A DNA stretch of 64,000 nt from positions 372,001 to 436,000 of the forward strand of contig BAAHQB010000036.1 in NCBI GenBank assembly GCA_054601695.1, written 5' to 3'. The number at the start of each line of letters is the position of its first letter. Position 1 is the first letter of the stretch. Positions 45,995-64,000 of this stretch are shown piece by piece. Below the pieces are notes generated by a model, which was given only the letters and a program-made list of their open reading frames with translations, made no database searches and was not told the origin of the DNA. The DNA comes from Amorphochlora amoebiformis (taxonomy: Eukaryota; Cercozoa; Chlorarachniophyceae). A program made the translations under genes and the position numbers.

Positions 45995-46523
45995 AATTGT
46001 AAACATAACTTATGTTTAACATATCTTTGAAACATAATATATGCATCATGGTATATGTGTGCATCTATTTTATATAAGTTATATACACATACATATATAT
46101 ATATATATATGTATAAATTTCTATACATCCGACAGAAGCCTTTCAAGAGTCGCAAACGGTCATGGAGGAAAGGGTATATACTCTACCCCAACAAGCAAAC
46201 AGCTAAATGAGAGAGAGAGAGGGAAGAAAGAGAATAACAGTGAAAAAGTGAGAGTCAAAAAGGGATGGAGAGGCGGGGTGGAATGGAACTCTCTCTCTCT
46301 CTCTTCGAAGTCTCTCAAAATCTCTCAAAAATCTCCTCGAAATCTCGGGACTCTCCCGAGCTGTCTTGAGACTATCTCTTACTCTTTCGAACTCTTTGGA
46401 AGCAGGAAGGATAGCGAGGTCGCGTTGTTGAATCCCAAGAAGAAGAAGTCGAAGAAGAAGAAAAAGGAGAAAAAGGAGAAAAAAGAGAGGGAGAAGGAGA
46501 AGAGGAAGGCTTGGACTTCCTGA
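39619..46523 (+). CDS. Multi-CCHC zinc-knuckle protein (ZCCHC7/Air-like), 15 exons
   Basis: Exons: 39619-39681, 40239-40292, 40389-40486, 40789-40881, 41276-41326, 41698-41773, 42239-42289, 42750-42823, 43431-43494, 43918-43969, 44334-44392, 44550-44599, 45141-45204, 46136-46173, 46406-46523 (TGA); about 334 residues, all joins in phase with GT-AG. CX2CX4HX4C knuckles lie at about residues 54-67, 74-87, 118-131, 170-183, 210-223 and 230-243. Another (144-155) has a two-residue-short last spacing, and the one starting at 92 lacks its last Cys. The tail is a Lys-rich block ([10 protein letters not shown]). Several knuckles in a row followed by a basic tail resemble ZCCHC7 and yeast Air1/2, the RNA-binding subunits of the TRAMP RNA-surveillance complex. 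CNBP-like proteins also have serial knuckles, so the exact ortholog is uncertain. Some knuckles are split between exons, such as the one joining at 41326/41698. Confidence 0.9.
43990..44034 (-). repeat. Short CCCTAA repeats in zinc-knuckle gene intron 10
   Basis: About seven degenerate CCCTAA units start 20 bases after the donor at 43970. A second patch at about 44469-44505 lies in the next intron. Confidence 0.9.
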
Positions 46524-46681
46524 GGTGTGAATGTGCGAATCCGATGGAGAGATTAGATCTAGTAGATGATATTATATATATATATATATATGTATATATA
46601 TGTGTTATATAAATGTAAAAAAATATATACATGCGCATGCGCTTAAAAGTTATACTAGCACACTATGATCCATGTAGATCG

Positions 46682-46717
<36 letters not shown>

Positions 46718-46737
46718 GATATACATACACACGCACA

Positions 46738-46771
<34 letters not shown>

Positions 46772-47154
46772 ATGAGTCCTCTTCCCGAGTCTAGCGAGTA
46801 TCATTGCGACATGATATAATCAGATAATTCTCCGCGTACTGCGGTTTCTAGAGGATACGTATCACTAATCATACTGAGTCTATTATACATTGTCTATATT
46901 GTCACAGTGTAGAAGGTACGTATCATAGACTAAAGTACATACTAGACATATCATAGACTCATATTAGTACCATAGATCTAGTCTGGATCTGAGTAGGTCA
47001 CTGAGTACTAGATCATGGTCATAGATGCATGCGGGAAATAATCATGATAAGTGAACTCGTGATGAATCTGCTAAATAATATACACGCATTCAATCGGAAG
47101 GAGATCCGCATATTATAGCTGGCTAAAACTCTATTTAAAACCATTTCACAAGTT
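46524..47154. other. Convergent intergenic region between zinc-knuckle gene and GPHR
   Basis: About 230 bases of TA-rich sequence are followed by unique sequence at 46790-47150. I find no exon. The minus-strand frame at 47019-47213 overlaps the GPHR last exon in another frame and is a shadow. Confidence 0.6.
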
Positions 47155-47754
47155 TCACGGCACGCTATACTTGGTTTGTGAGACGGAATAGCGGGAGAGG
47201 GCGAGATATCCAATCGTCAAAAGGGCGCTGAAATAAGAGGATGAGATGTTATTTCTGTTTTTATTTTCTTTGTATTGATATAACAATAATCCATAGAAAT
47301 ATAATAAATATATTTCCAAATGAAAACATTACGGTATATAGATACAAATACAAATCTGTAGATGTATATATATATATATGTATATATATATGTGTGTGTA
47401 TATATTATATGTATGTGTATATATATATGTATATATATATGCCTGTTTATTGGTGTACACACACATACATTATATTTGTGTATAAATATATACATACACA
47501 CATACACACACACACACACATATATATATATACACATATAATATTTAGTATTAAAATATTTAGTATATAGCATTTAATCGTCAAAAGGGCGCTGAAATAA
47601 GAGGATGAGATGTTATTTCTGTTTTTATTTTCTTTGTATTGATATAACAATAATCCATAGAAATATAATAAATATATTTACAAATGAAAACATTACGGTA
47701 TATAGATACAAATACAAATCTGTAGATGTATATATATATATGTGTATATATATG

Positions 47755-47786
<32 letters not shown>

Positions 47787-47853
47787 GCATGTTTATTGGT
47801 GTACACACATATATATTATATTTGTGTATAAATATATACATACACACATACAT

Positions 47854-47884
<31 letters not shown>

Positions 47885-48107
47885 ATATTTAGTATTAAAA
47901 TATTTAGTATATAGCATTTACATACATATACATATAGCATTTCTGGGCAAACACATTGTACATGTATATATACATATATATATATATATATTATATATGT
48001 ATATATATATGTATAAACATACATACACATATGTATATATATATATACACATAAATTATGTATATGTATGTATATATATATATATATTATATATACATAT
48101 ATAATAC

Positions 48108-48138
<31 letters not shown>

Positions 48139-48451
48139 CACGTTTTTATATATGCACATGCACTATCAAGTAGAATAAATTATTACATACATTTTTATAC
48201 CTTTATATTTATGTTGTATTGCTTGATACATATCTAACATTCCATATAATAAATATGATTATAGATTACCAATATATATATATATATATATAATTACGTT
48301 TATGCATGTATATGTGTAAACGTATGAATAAAGGAATGCAGTATACCTGATTATGAAAATAAGATCGTTCCAGTGGTAGTAAAAATGAAACTCTAAATCT
48401 CCTAGAACATCAGTAATGATCCGCCTATATTGCACCTAAATAAATGAATAA

Positions 48452-48498
<47 letters not shown>

Positions 48499-48525
48499 AA
48501 GACATGTATATATATATTGTTTTTT

Positions 48526-48558
<33 letters not shown>

Positions 48559-48661
48559 ATGTGTGTATATGTAGCAAAAAGATATATGTATATTTATATA
48601 TGTATATATATATATATATGTACATATATGTATATATAAAAATATATATAATATAATATGT

Positions 48662-48693
<32 letters not shown>

Positions 48694-49051
48694 CTAAGTC
48701 TCCTAGCACATCAGTCGTGATCCCCCTATATTGCACCTAAATAACTTTCTATATATATATGTAGAAAAATGATATATGTAATATATTAATACAGTATGTA
48801 TATATTATACATAAATATATATATATATATATATTGTATATATCTAAGTCATTCAATTTTTCAGTAATGATTCACCTATATATTGCACCTGTAAGTAAAT
48901 AAAAATCTAAATTTATATACAAAAAGGATATGTGTGCATTTACATATTATATATATATATATATATAATATATATATATATATACATATATATATGCATA
49001 TATTATATATATTATATTCATGTACACATACATATATGTATATGTATACAC

Positions 49052-49092
<41 letters not shown>

Positions 49093-49154
49093 ATTTACAA
49101 GTCTCCTAACATACCAGTAATGATCCGTCTAAATTGCGCCTAATATATTATATA

Positions 49155-49248
<94 letters not shown>

Positions 49249-49486
49249 TATATATATATATATATAAATATATAAGTCTCCTAACACATCAGTAATGATC
49301 CACATATATTGCACCTAAATACATATATATATATATATATATAGATATATATATTACATACTCACAATGTATATATATATACACACATTTATGTATATAT
49401 ATATATATACACACATAATACACACACACATATATATATATGTATATATTTATATATATATATATATGTGTGCATATGAATATATG

Positions 49487-49521
<35 letters not shown>

Positions 49522-49588
49522 TATACATATATATATATATATACATATCTAATTCCCTAACACATCAGTATGGTCCGCCTGTATTGCT

Positions 49589-49620
<32 letters not shown>

Positions 49621-49679
49621 CATATATATACATATACATATTTAATTCCCTAACACATTAGTATGGTCCGCCTGTATTG

Positions 49680-49722
<43 letters not shown>

Positions 49723-50083
49723 TGTTATACATATACATATATAAAATATTTACTACGTAATATATTCACATATCAGACACATAAATATGTCTATACCTGC
49801 GTATCGGTATGCATATGAGCAAATACGGAAAGGTAGAATGGGATTCAATAGGATATAAGAGTGGGATATTCAAGACCAGACACACGTGTCCAGGGATGCA
49901 CCCGCGTTCGGGGGGCTTCCAGCTCGATCCATGGGAGATAGAGAGCAGAGAGGCAGATGAAGAGAAACAGAAAGAGGTTATGGTGTACAATATACTACCG
50001 GTAAATTCATGCGAATAAGGAGGACGGAAGACACGAAGTACCTGTTATATATATGTATATATATATATATATATGTTTTTCAC

Positions 50084-50133
<50 letters not shown>

Positions 50134-50417
50134 ATATATATATGTACATGTATACGTTTATACGTATGTATGTATGTTTGTGCGTATGCAAAGCATAATT
50201 TGTATGAGCGTATTAATTTGTAGATATCTGGGTTTTATATACCTATATATGTTTATATATATTCTATATAATGAATACGTATGTTGTTGTATATTATATA
50301 TGCACAGATAACATATTTACACATATGTACATCTTCATACATGCATACATAAATAAAATATATACATATACTTACGTACATATATATATATATATATATA
50401 TGTATATCTATATAAAA

Positions 50418-50463
<46 letters not shown>

Positions 50464-50683
50464 GTACGTATATATACATACATTTATGTATATTTATACG
50501 TATATTTCGATGCATACATTCCCATGACCTCAGAGCTGAGAGCAATGACAAATTAGATTACTATATATATGTGTATATTATATATATATATCTATATATA
50601 TATATATATATATGTAATATAATATACATATATGTTCAGCATACACTCCCATGATCTCAGAGCTGAGATCGATACCATATTCT

Positions 50684-50728
<45 letters not shown>

Positions 50729-50841
50729 ATATATATGTCACATACATTCCCATGATCTCAGAGCTGAGAGCGATGATGAAGTTGGAGGTATGCACAGAGC
50801 TCCACGAATGGAACACTCGAACCTGGATATATATATATATA

Positions 50842-50872
<31 letters not shown>

Positions 50873-50916
50873 GGATATATATATATATATATATCCATAT
50901 GTACATATAAAATATA

Positions 50917-50971
<55 letters not shown>

Positions 50972-51137
50972 TATACATGTGCATGTAGACTCGTAATCGT
51001 GACAATCAATATGCATGCATTTACCTATGTGTATATATATTTCTTACATGTATATATATGTGTATGTATATATATATGTATATCATGTGTTATATATAAA
51101 TAAATGTGCAAAAATATATTAGCAATGAATATATATC

Positions 51138-51176
<39 letters not shown>

Positions 51177-51400
51177 ATAATGTGTGTATGTACATATGTA
51201 TACATATAATTACACATGTATAGAGAGATGCATACCAGATTGATAAGAAATCCCCGCATTTGCGTCGCCACAATAATTCCAACGAGAATGAACGACTTGT
51301 ATATTTGTAATATATTATATATATCTATATATATATATATATATATGTATATTTATGTGTACATACATTGTATATATAACTAAACATCGATACATACATC

Positions 51401-51436
<36 letters not shown>

Positions 51437-51571
51437 ATAATTATCTAGATATATAACTATGTGCAAATTTTATCATATGTGTATACAAAATTGTATTATG
51501 CTGGTTCATTTTTCTTAAGTGTATTGTGGTAATTGGTATCACATTATATTACATTAGATATAGCATATTAA

Positions 51572-51613
<42 letters not shown>

Positions 51614-51758
51614 CATATATATATGTGTGTGTGTATGTATTATATCCTGTATATTATATGGATTATAAATATATGCAAATTTATATATGCATAGGTATAT
51701 TAAATACATATATGTATATATATGTGTATATGTATATATATATTATATATATATAAAA

Positions 51759-51790
<32 letters not shown>

Positions 51791-51805
51791 ATATATAAAT
51801 ATATA

Positions 51806-51838
<33 letters not shown>

Positions 51839-52140
51839 ACAATATATATTTATATTTATACGTAGGAAAAAGGTATTTATATTATTTTTATAAGTGTTGT
51901 AAATACCGCATGTTGCGACCAGAACTGGACATCGAGCTGTACGTTAACGACGTACTTAAGCAAAAGTCCAATAACCTTGCTAATAGGGTCTGTCTTCCTC
52001 ACGCGCCGTAATGCTACGTTCACGGTCGCCAGTAGAATCTAAATATTACATTTGTGCAGATATGTATATGTACACATACACATACTTCACATAATATATA
52101 TATTTTTATGCATATATTTATAAATACTATATATATATAT

Positions 52141-52207
<67 letters not shown>

Positions 52208-52592
52208 CATTCATATAGATGTATATGATAATGTATTTTTAGTATGTGAACATATAACATATAATATATATATATATATATATAATATATATATATATAC
52301 TCGTGTGCTAATCTATCATTAGGTTTTCACTATATATACACGACCAGACACGGGTGCTATTGGTATTAGGCTGAGATGAAGTAAGAGGGAAAAAGTGGAG
52401 GGTTAGAGATGTGAGTTACCTTAAATATACAATAGCATGAAAGTATATAGCCGGCCAGGTTGCGAATGCGGCCAAACCACGTTCTGCTGCGCTTAAGTTT
52501 CTGTGTGAAATTTTGGTAGCTAGGTGTTAGGGGGAACAGAGCGGATGGGAACGAGTATAGTATATATATATATATATATATATATTATATGC

Positions 52593-52644
<52 letters not shown>

Positions 52645-53983
52645 AATATATATAAATATACATATATATACATATTTATATATACATATAGATAATACAT
52701 TTATTAATATTTGTAAATAGACTCATGTAATAGACTCATGTATGCTCCCTCTCTGTCTACCTCACACGCAATACTCAACATACGAACACAGACCCACCTC
52801 TTGTCCCAAATGCAGATCATTCATCTCTGTAAACAGCTCCTCCCGCACGTTTTCCAGCATGGCCACCTCATTCCCTAGCCGCTGGATGTCATTTAGTAAC
52901 ACCTGCGTCTCAGTAGGCGCCCCCCCTAGCACAGCCACCCCACGAAACAAGCGGGTGAAGAACCCCGGCGTCTCCTTGTAGCGGTACCCACGCACACGTT
53001 TAAGCTCCGCTTTGGCTAGCACCAGGCGCTTCTTCCGGATGAGGATCCGCTCCATAGTTTGCAGCAAGCGACGTTCAAGCGTTACAACTTCGTCCTCGTC
53101 GATACGACGCAGAAAGTATGACACGTGGATATACGGGCCGTACACCGCTCCTACACCTGAGAGGACACCGAAGGTTGACACACCAATGACGCCGACACGA
53201 CTCAGGCCGTGCTCTAAGGCAAGCCAGGTGTGGGACTTGGATGAGACGATTGGAAACGGGTCACCGATCTTGTAGAAGAGCATGAGGAAGATGGAGAAGG
53301 CCACGGTCGAAAGGGCCAGGGTGTGAGAGCGGTACTTGGTGTAGTTGGAGAGGAAAAGGAAGGCCATGTAGAAGGGAAGGATAACGATGAGGAGGGCCAT
53401 CATCGCGTAGAGGTCGAATTTCCAGTTCCACCAACGCGAGTTGCGGTCGAGGATGTCCACAATCTCAAAGATGATGAGTTCAAACATATTGCAGGACAGC
53501 GCAAACGTCATCGAGAACAGTACCTGCACCCCGATATTTCGCACCTCGTAGTCCTCAAAGATTTTACTGAAGAAGACCCATGCGAACGAGAAGAAGCAGA
53601 ACATCGTTGCGCACACCAAGAGGGCATCAGTCACGATGCGCTGGTACGACTGTGCTGGGTAGTAGATGATCTCTTCGATAGTCTCTTCCAGCGCCTTCTC
53701 CATGGCTAGTCCAATGGCCACCTCATCCGCTCCGGTCACATTGGACTCGAGATTCGTGCCATTGTATGGAGCTATATCCTCGTAAAGGTCCATAAGGGAC
53801 CGTTGAGGCTGGAATTGACACTCTTTCGCCTCGTATGTCCCGTTGTGAATGTATTTGAGGGCTTGAAGCTTCTCTTTCAACCTCAGGAATGACGTCCAGG
53901 TTTTATACCACGCCCAGACCTCAATGAAACCTCAGGCGACCTGGTTTGGCCTCTTGTTACGTGCTCGTCATCGAGAGCGCCAT
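47155..53983 (-). CDS. GPHR: Golgi pH regulator / GPR89-GTG family membrane protein, 9 exons
   Basis: Multi-pass membrane protein of the GPHR (GPR89, plant GTG1/2) family, an anion channel proposed to set Golgi pH. Exons from 5' to 3': 53983-53961, 53881-52798, 52500-52420, 52038-51907, 51295-51236, 50822-50746, 50041-49999, 48435-48347, 47227-47155 (TGA); 553 residues, all joins in phase. Family signatures: [81 protein letters not shown] and [19 protein letters not shown], in the same order as the human protein. Human GPHR has 455 residues; the extra about 90 at the N-terminus carry three Asn-X-Thr sites (NGT, NGT, NVT), so this part is probably lumenal. Exon 2 is 1084 bases without an intron, unlike every other exon here. 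The start shown uses a 23-base first exon. Divergent from the methyltransferase gene. Confidence 0.95.
47214..47930 (-). repeat. Tandem duplication of about 360 bp containing the GPHR last acceptor
   Basis: Two nearly identical direct copies at about 47215-47576 and 47577-47925. Each includes the TTTCAG acceptor and the first 14 to 16 bases of the last GPHR exon, then the intron with its TA/CA tracts. Only the lower-coordinate copy continues into the complete exon. Confidence 0.95.
48395..49690 (-). repeat. Stuttered GPHR exon 8, seven copies
   Basis: A 45 to 50 base unit with the ATTTAG acceptor and the start of the exon (coding [14 protein letters not shown] in the complete copy) occurs near 48398, 48694, 48841, 49099, 49274, 49550 and 49647. 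Spacers are (TA)n, in the last two also (CA)n. Only the lowest-coordinate copy continues to the donor at 48346. Substitutions between copies are more frequent than in the sirtuin arrays. Confidence 0.93.
50500..50822 (-). repeat. Stuttered GPHR exon 6, three copies of the exon end
   Basis: The 3' part of exon 50822-50746 with its donor recurs near 50636-50685 and 50500-50560. The highest-coordinate copy is complete. As at sirtuin exon 14, copying here involved the exon end rather than its start. Confidence 0.9.
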
Positions 53984-54039
53984 TTCCGAAGTCGAGATTT
54001 GGTTACTGTCCGTTACTACCGGTAATTAGGACCACAACG

Positions 54040-54074
54040 TTGTCATTTAGCGTGACAACTGTGACTGCTGTCAA
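54040..54074. promoter_or_regulatory. GTCA/GTGAC motifs in the GPHR-methyltransferase divergent promoter
   Basis: The 272 bases between the two start codons contain TTGTCA (54040) facing TGACAA (54053), GTGAC at 54052 and 54061, and TGTCA at 54069. They lie 57 to 91 bases upstream of the GPHR ATG. The motif matches the clusters at 5133-5205 and 36013-36122, though the arrangement is looser. Confidence 0.4.
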
Positions 54075-54255
54075 CCCCGCGTGTTTACACGGCGTCTACA
54101 CGTATTAAAGAGCGGGTCAACCGGCTAGAGTAGGTACAATTTATTGAATACTCTACAATAGATGTATCTATCCCTTGAATACGAATCAAAAAGAGTAGTT
54201 TCTGATGTTTCTGGCCCGAAACTAGGTACCGTACAAGGCGGAAGGGTCAACACCA

Positions 54256-60400
<6,145 letters not shown>

Positions 60401-60842
60401 GTTTAAAAGATGAATAAGTTTTTGCATGCTGTGGCTGAGTTTTAACTTGAATACTACTCGTAGTCAAAGTGTTGCTCGTAGTCAAAGTGTTGCTGTTGAA
60501 TCGATTAAATTCTTCATGCAGTTGTTACAGATTAGTAACGTATATATCATAGGCCTATATATATCAGCCGATCTCCATCATGGTCTAGATCTCTAGATGT
60601 CTTAGTGTCGGCGGTTTGACCATCATAAGCGGCTGCAACAATAGATTAACCATAGAACGTGGAATTGTGGTCTAGACGGTACCCAGACTACACATACTTT
60701 ACGTCTTAGTAATTAATTTTGATAATTATAAAATTACTTTAGTCTAGTTAATGGATGTAACTTTGTATATCATAACTTCAATCATTACGGCATGCATGCG
60801 ATTAAGTTGTAGATGACTTAAGCTGCAACTATACTAGCTATA
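60401..60842. other. Convergent intergenic region between methyltransferase and RRM gene
   Basis: Unique sequence, unusually free of TA tracts. A short direct repeat (CGTAGTCAAAGTGTTGCT) occurs twice in tandem near 60457-60490. I see no coding exon or RNA gene. Confidence 0.6.
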
Positions 60843-61000
60843 CTACGTATAACCTCCGGCAGAACCATACCTAGTGTACTGGGTAGAAGATCGATCTGGA
60901 GGACCGTACATACCGTCCGTACGCGTTCCAGGATCGTACCTATGAATAGAGAAATATATATATATATGTGTGTGTATATATATATATATGTATATAATAT

Positions 61001-61034
<34 letters not shown>

Positions 61035-62010
61035 GTGTATGTATATGTAATATATACAAATAATATACATATATCTATACGCATATTATTTACAATATAA
61101 CATGAAATATCCGATATCCAATATATACACGTATAAATACACATGTACACATAGATATATAAAAATATTTCGTACGAGGGTCCGTTATAGCGATTCCGAT
61201 CCCAATCGCGACCGCGATCATGCTCCCTACCCCGAGAGGTATAAGTACCCCGCAATCTCTTCCTCTTTGATCTGATTTACGTTCCATACATATATTATAT
61301 ATTAGATATGTACATATCTGTCTGATTTTAAAGGCTAGGCTACACTTCCATGTATGTACACGTATGTGTATGTTCGTGTGTGTAAATTGGGATGGCTTTT
61401 ACTTTGAGGGTTCAATGGTGAATACACGTCCGCAGATCCATTTCAGCTGGAAAATTCGATATTTATATGTAATTGTATATGTATATGTACATATATACAT
61501 GTACATTTCTATAAATATATCTTTATATGTATATATATATATATATAATATTTATATACATATATATATATATACATATTACGATCTCCTATTGATGAAT
61601 ACACATATGTATATTGTCATGTATGTATATCTTTATCCCTGAATAAAACATAGATACGTATATTTGTTATATGTATAAGTTTGATATGTGAGGCACATAA
61701 CTGGCAAAAATTAACAACATTTGGATACTCAGTGGATAGTATTTTTGGAAAGTAAGGATAAAATATCACTTATAAATGTATAGATATATGTATGTGCATG
61801 TATATAAAAGTATGTACGTATTGAGATATACATATACACACATATATATATATATCTATATATATATACATATATATAAATGTACATATATTCATATATA
61901 TATATATATATTTATATGTATATAGAAATATTATATATATATGTATATATATATATATATATACATATATATATTCATATTATTCTATATACATATTTTT
62001 ACATAAATGT

Positions 62011-62084
<74 letters not shown>

Positions 62085-62193
62085 CATGTTATATATACGT
62101 ACATACACACATACATATTTTTATATATATGTATATATATATATATATGCATGCTATATATATGTAAATATATATATATATATATATACATAT

Positions 62194-62241
<48 letters not shown>

Positions 62242-62722
62242 GTATGTGCAAGAAAGCAATGAGATGTATTTCACATACCCTAAGCCCACGCATTGCCTCC
62301 ATAGCATCTCTCGCATTAAAGTACTCAACGAAGCCGTACCTATGCAATCATAAGTCGTACTTCAGTAGTAGGTTTGTTTGTTAAGAAGGATCTTCTATGT
62401 TTCTAGTGCAGGATAATATTCATTAATTATAGATACAGCCGTGTGTAAACTGCTAGAATCCTTATTGATCTTGAGGTGTTTTTTCCTCTTTCTTCTAAAA
62501 AGTTGGAAGGTTTAGGATTGATTTCATGTGTATGTTGATTTGGGTGATATATGGATTATATGTGAGATTTTGTATGAGTACATATGTTTACATATATATA
62601 TATATATACATATATATATACACACACATATATATATATATATATATAATTTATATTCTAGAAATATATTAAAGTATATGTATGCACATATGTATAAATG
62701 TATTGATTTGTAAACACGCACG

Positions 62723-62755
<33 letters not shown>

Positions 62756-62956
62756 GTACATATATATATATTTATATACATACATATATATATATATATA
62801 CACATACATATGTATATATATATATACACATATATATATATATATAATATACATACATATACATACATATACACATATACCCACACATATGTGAATACAT
62901 ATTACATATGTACATGTATTTACCTATATGCGTACAATTTAGTTTCATTGTATATC

Positions 62957-63001
<45 letters not shown>

Positions 63002-63293
63002 CGTATGTAATATATGTAAAATACAAATTCGTGTTGATATTTTATACACATTACATACAGACACACACACATACATACATGTCTATTACATGCTAAATAA
63101 ATAAATATATATATCTAACGTGTGTATGTGTGTCTCATGACTAGTGGAACAGAGGACAGATACATCAAATAGATAAGCCCACTAGTACTAAGTGCCATCC
63201 TATAACTATCGCTCAATGTACATACCCTAGGGGCAACGGTCCAGCCGATCTGCCCACCCCGGCCTGTGAAGGCGTACATCAGAAACTCGATCA
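60843..63293 (-). CDS. RRM protein with RG/D-rich tail (SR-like), 5' end outside or unseen
   Basis: Exons seen from 5' to 3': 63293-63258, 62339-62279, 61446-61426, 61264-61176, 60939-60843 (TAG). Joined in phase they give the second half of an RNA-recognition motif, [18 protein letters not shown] then [14 protein letters not shown], in which YGFVEYF is the RNP1 motif. An Arg/Gly/Asp-rich tail ([18 protein letters not shown]) and a Tyr/Gly/Ser end follow. The RNP2 half and the start codon are missing: upstream of 63293 there is only TA and GA repeat, so the gene is partial in this window or its first exons were missed. The 21-base exon is the weakest. The family is consistent with SR-type splicing factors, but RS dipeptides are few, so an RG-rich hnRNP is equally possible. 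Confidence 0.8.

Positions 63294-64000
<707 letters not shown>

Noticed and set aside
47019-47213. Minus-strand frame of 64 codons
   Set aside because: Overlaps the GPHR last exon in a different frame and is not repeated in homologs that I know.
51236-52038. Plus-strand multi-exon gene joining 49.8, 50.7, 51.2 and 51.9 kb
   Set aside because: Phases could be made to fit on the plus strand, but the minus-strand reading of the same islands gives GPHR motifs in order. It shows that phase alone is weak evidence.
53012-53709. Plus-strand frames opposite GPHR exon 2
   Set aside because: Antisense shadows of a strongly conserved coding exon.

Overview
The window is nuclear DNA of an intron-rich microbial eukaryote. 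Almost every long reading frame on either strand is a translated microsatellite (Tyr/Ile runs from TA tracts, Ser/Leu from CT, Arg/Glu from GA). The genes become visible only when short GC-richer islands are read as exons of about 20 to 230 bases and joined at GT...AG borders with reading phase kept. Spliceosomal introns, TTAGGG-type telomere-like repeats, a mitochondrial-type sirtuin, a Golgi pH regulator and an RRM/RG splicing-type protein all point to a protist or alga. I cannot name the species.

Layout. 1-5212: no recognisable gene, but a cluster of GTCAC motifs just before the first start codon. 5213-17047 (+): complete 17-exon SIRT4-like sirtuin, about 330 codons spread over 11.8 kb. 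17048-21045: convergent intergenic region with a 1-kb TTAGGG array and a CT tract. 35978-21046 (-): alpha/beta-hydrolase, about 16 exons over 15 kb, with telomere-like arrays and a 1.5-kb GA/CT tract inside its introns. 36200-38931 (+): small acidic protein sharing a 221-bp divergent promoter with the hydrolase. 39619-46523 (+): 15-exon CCHC zinc-knuckle protein (ZCCHC7/Air-like). 53983-47155 (-): 9-exon Golgi pH regulator (GPHR/GPR89). 54256-60400 (+): 12-exon methyltransferase resembling the predicted archaeal family COG2521, divergent from GPHR. 63293-60843 (-): 3' part of an RRM gene with an RG/D-rich tail.

The genes do not form one pathway. What they share is architecture. Introns are nearly pure (TA)n DNA and often begin or end inside the TA tract. 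In the sirtuin, hydrolase and GPHR genes, one end of an exon together with its splice site has been tandemly copied 2 to 7 times, always in direct orientation and separated by fresh TA tracts; one copy at the edge of each array is joined to the rest of the exon. The arrays therefore look like CRISPR or minisatellite arrays but are stuttered exons. Two divergent promoters and the sirtuin promoter carry repeated or palindromic GTCAC/GTGAC motifs. Telomere-like arrays occur in both orientations, some head to head, with a ~120-bp linked element repeated in inverted orientation at 19.3 and 24.5 kb. Exon joins were checked only by phase and by recalled family motifs; transcripts would be needed to confirm them.
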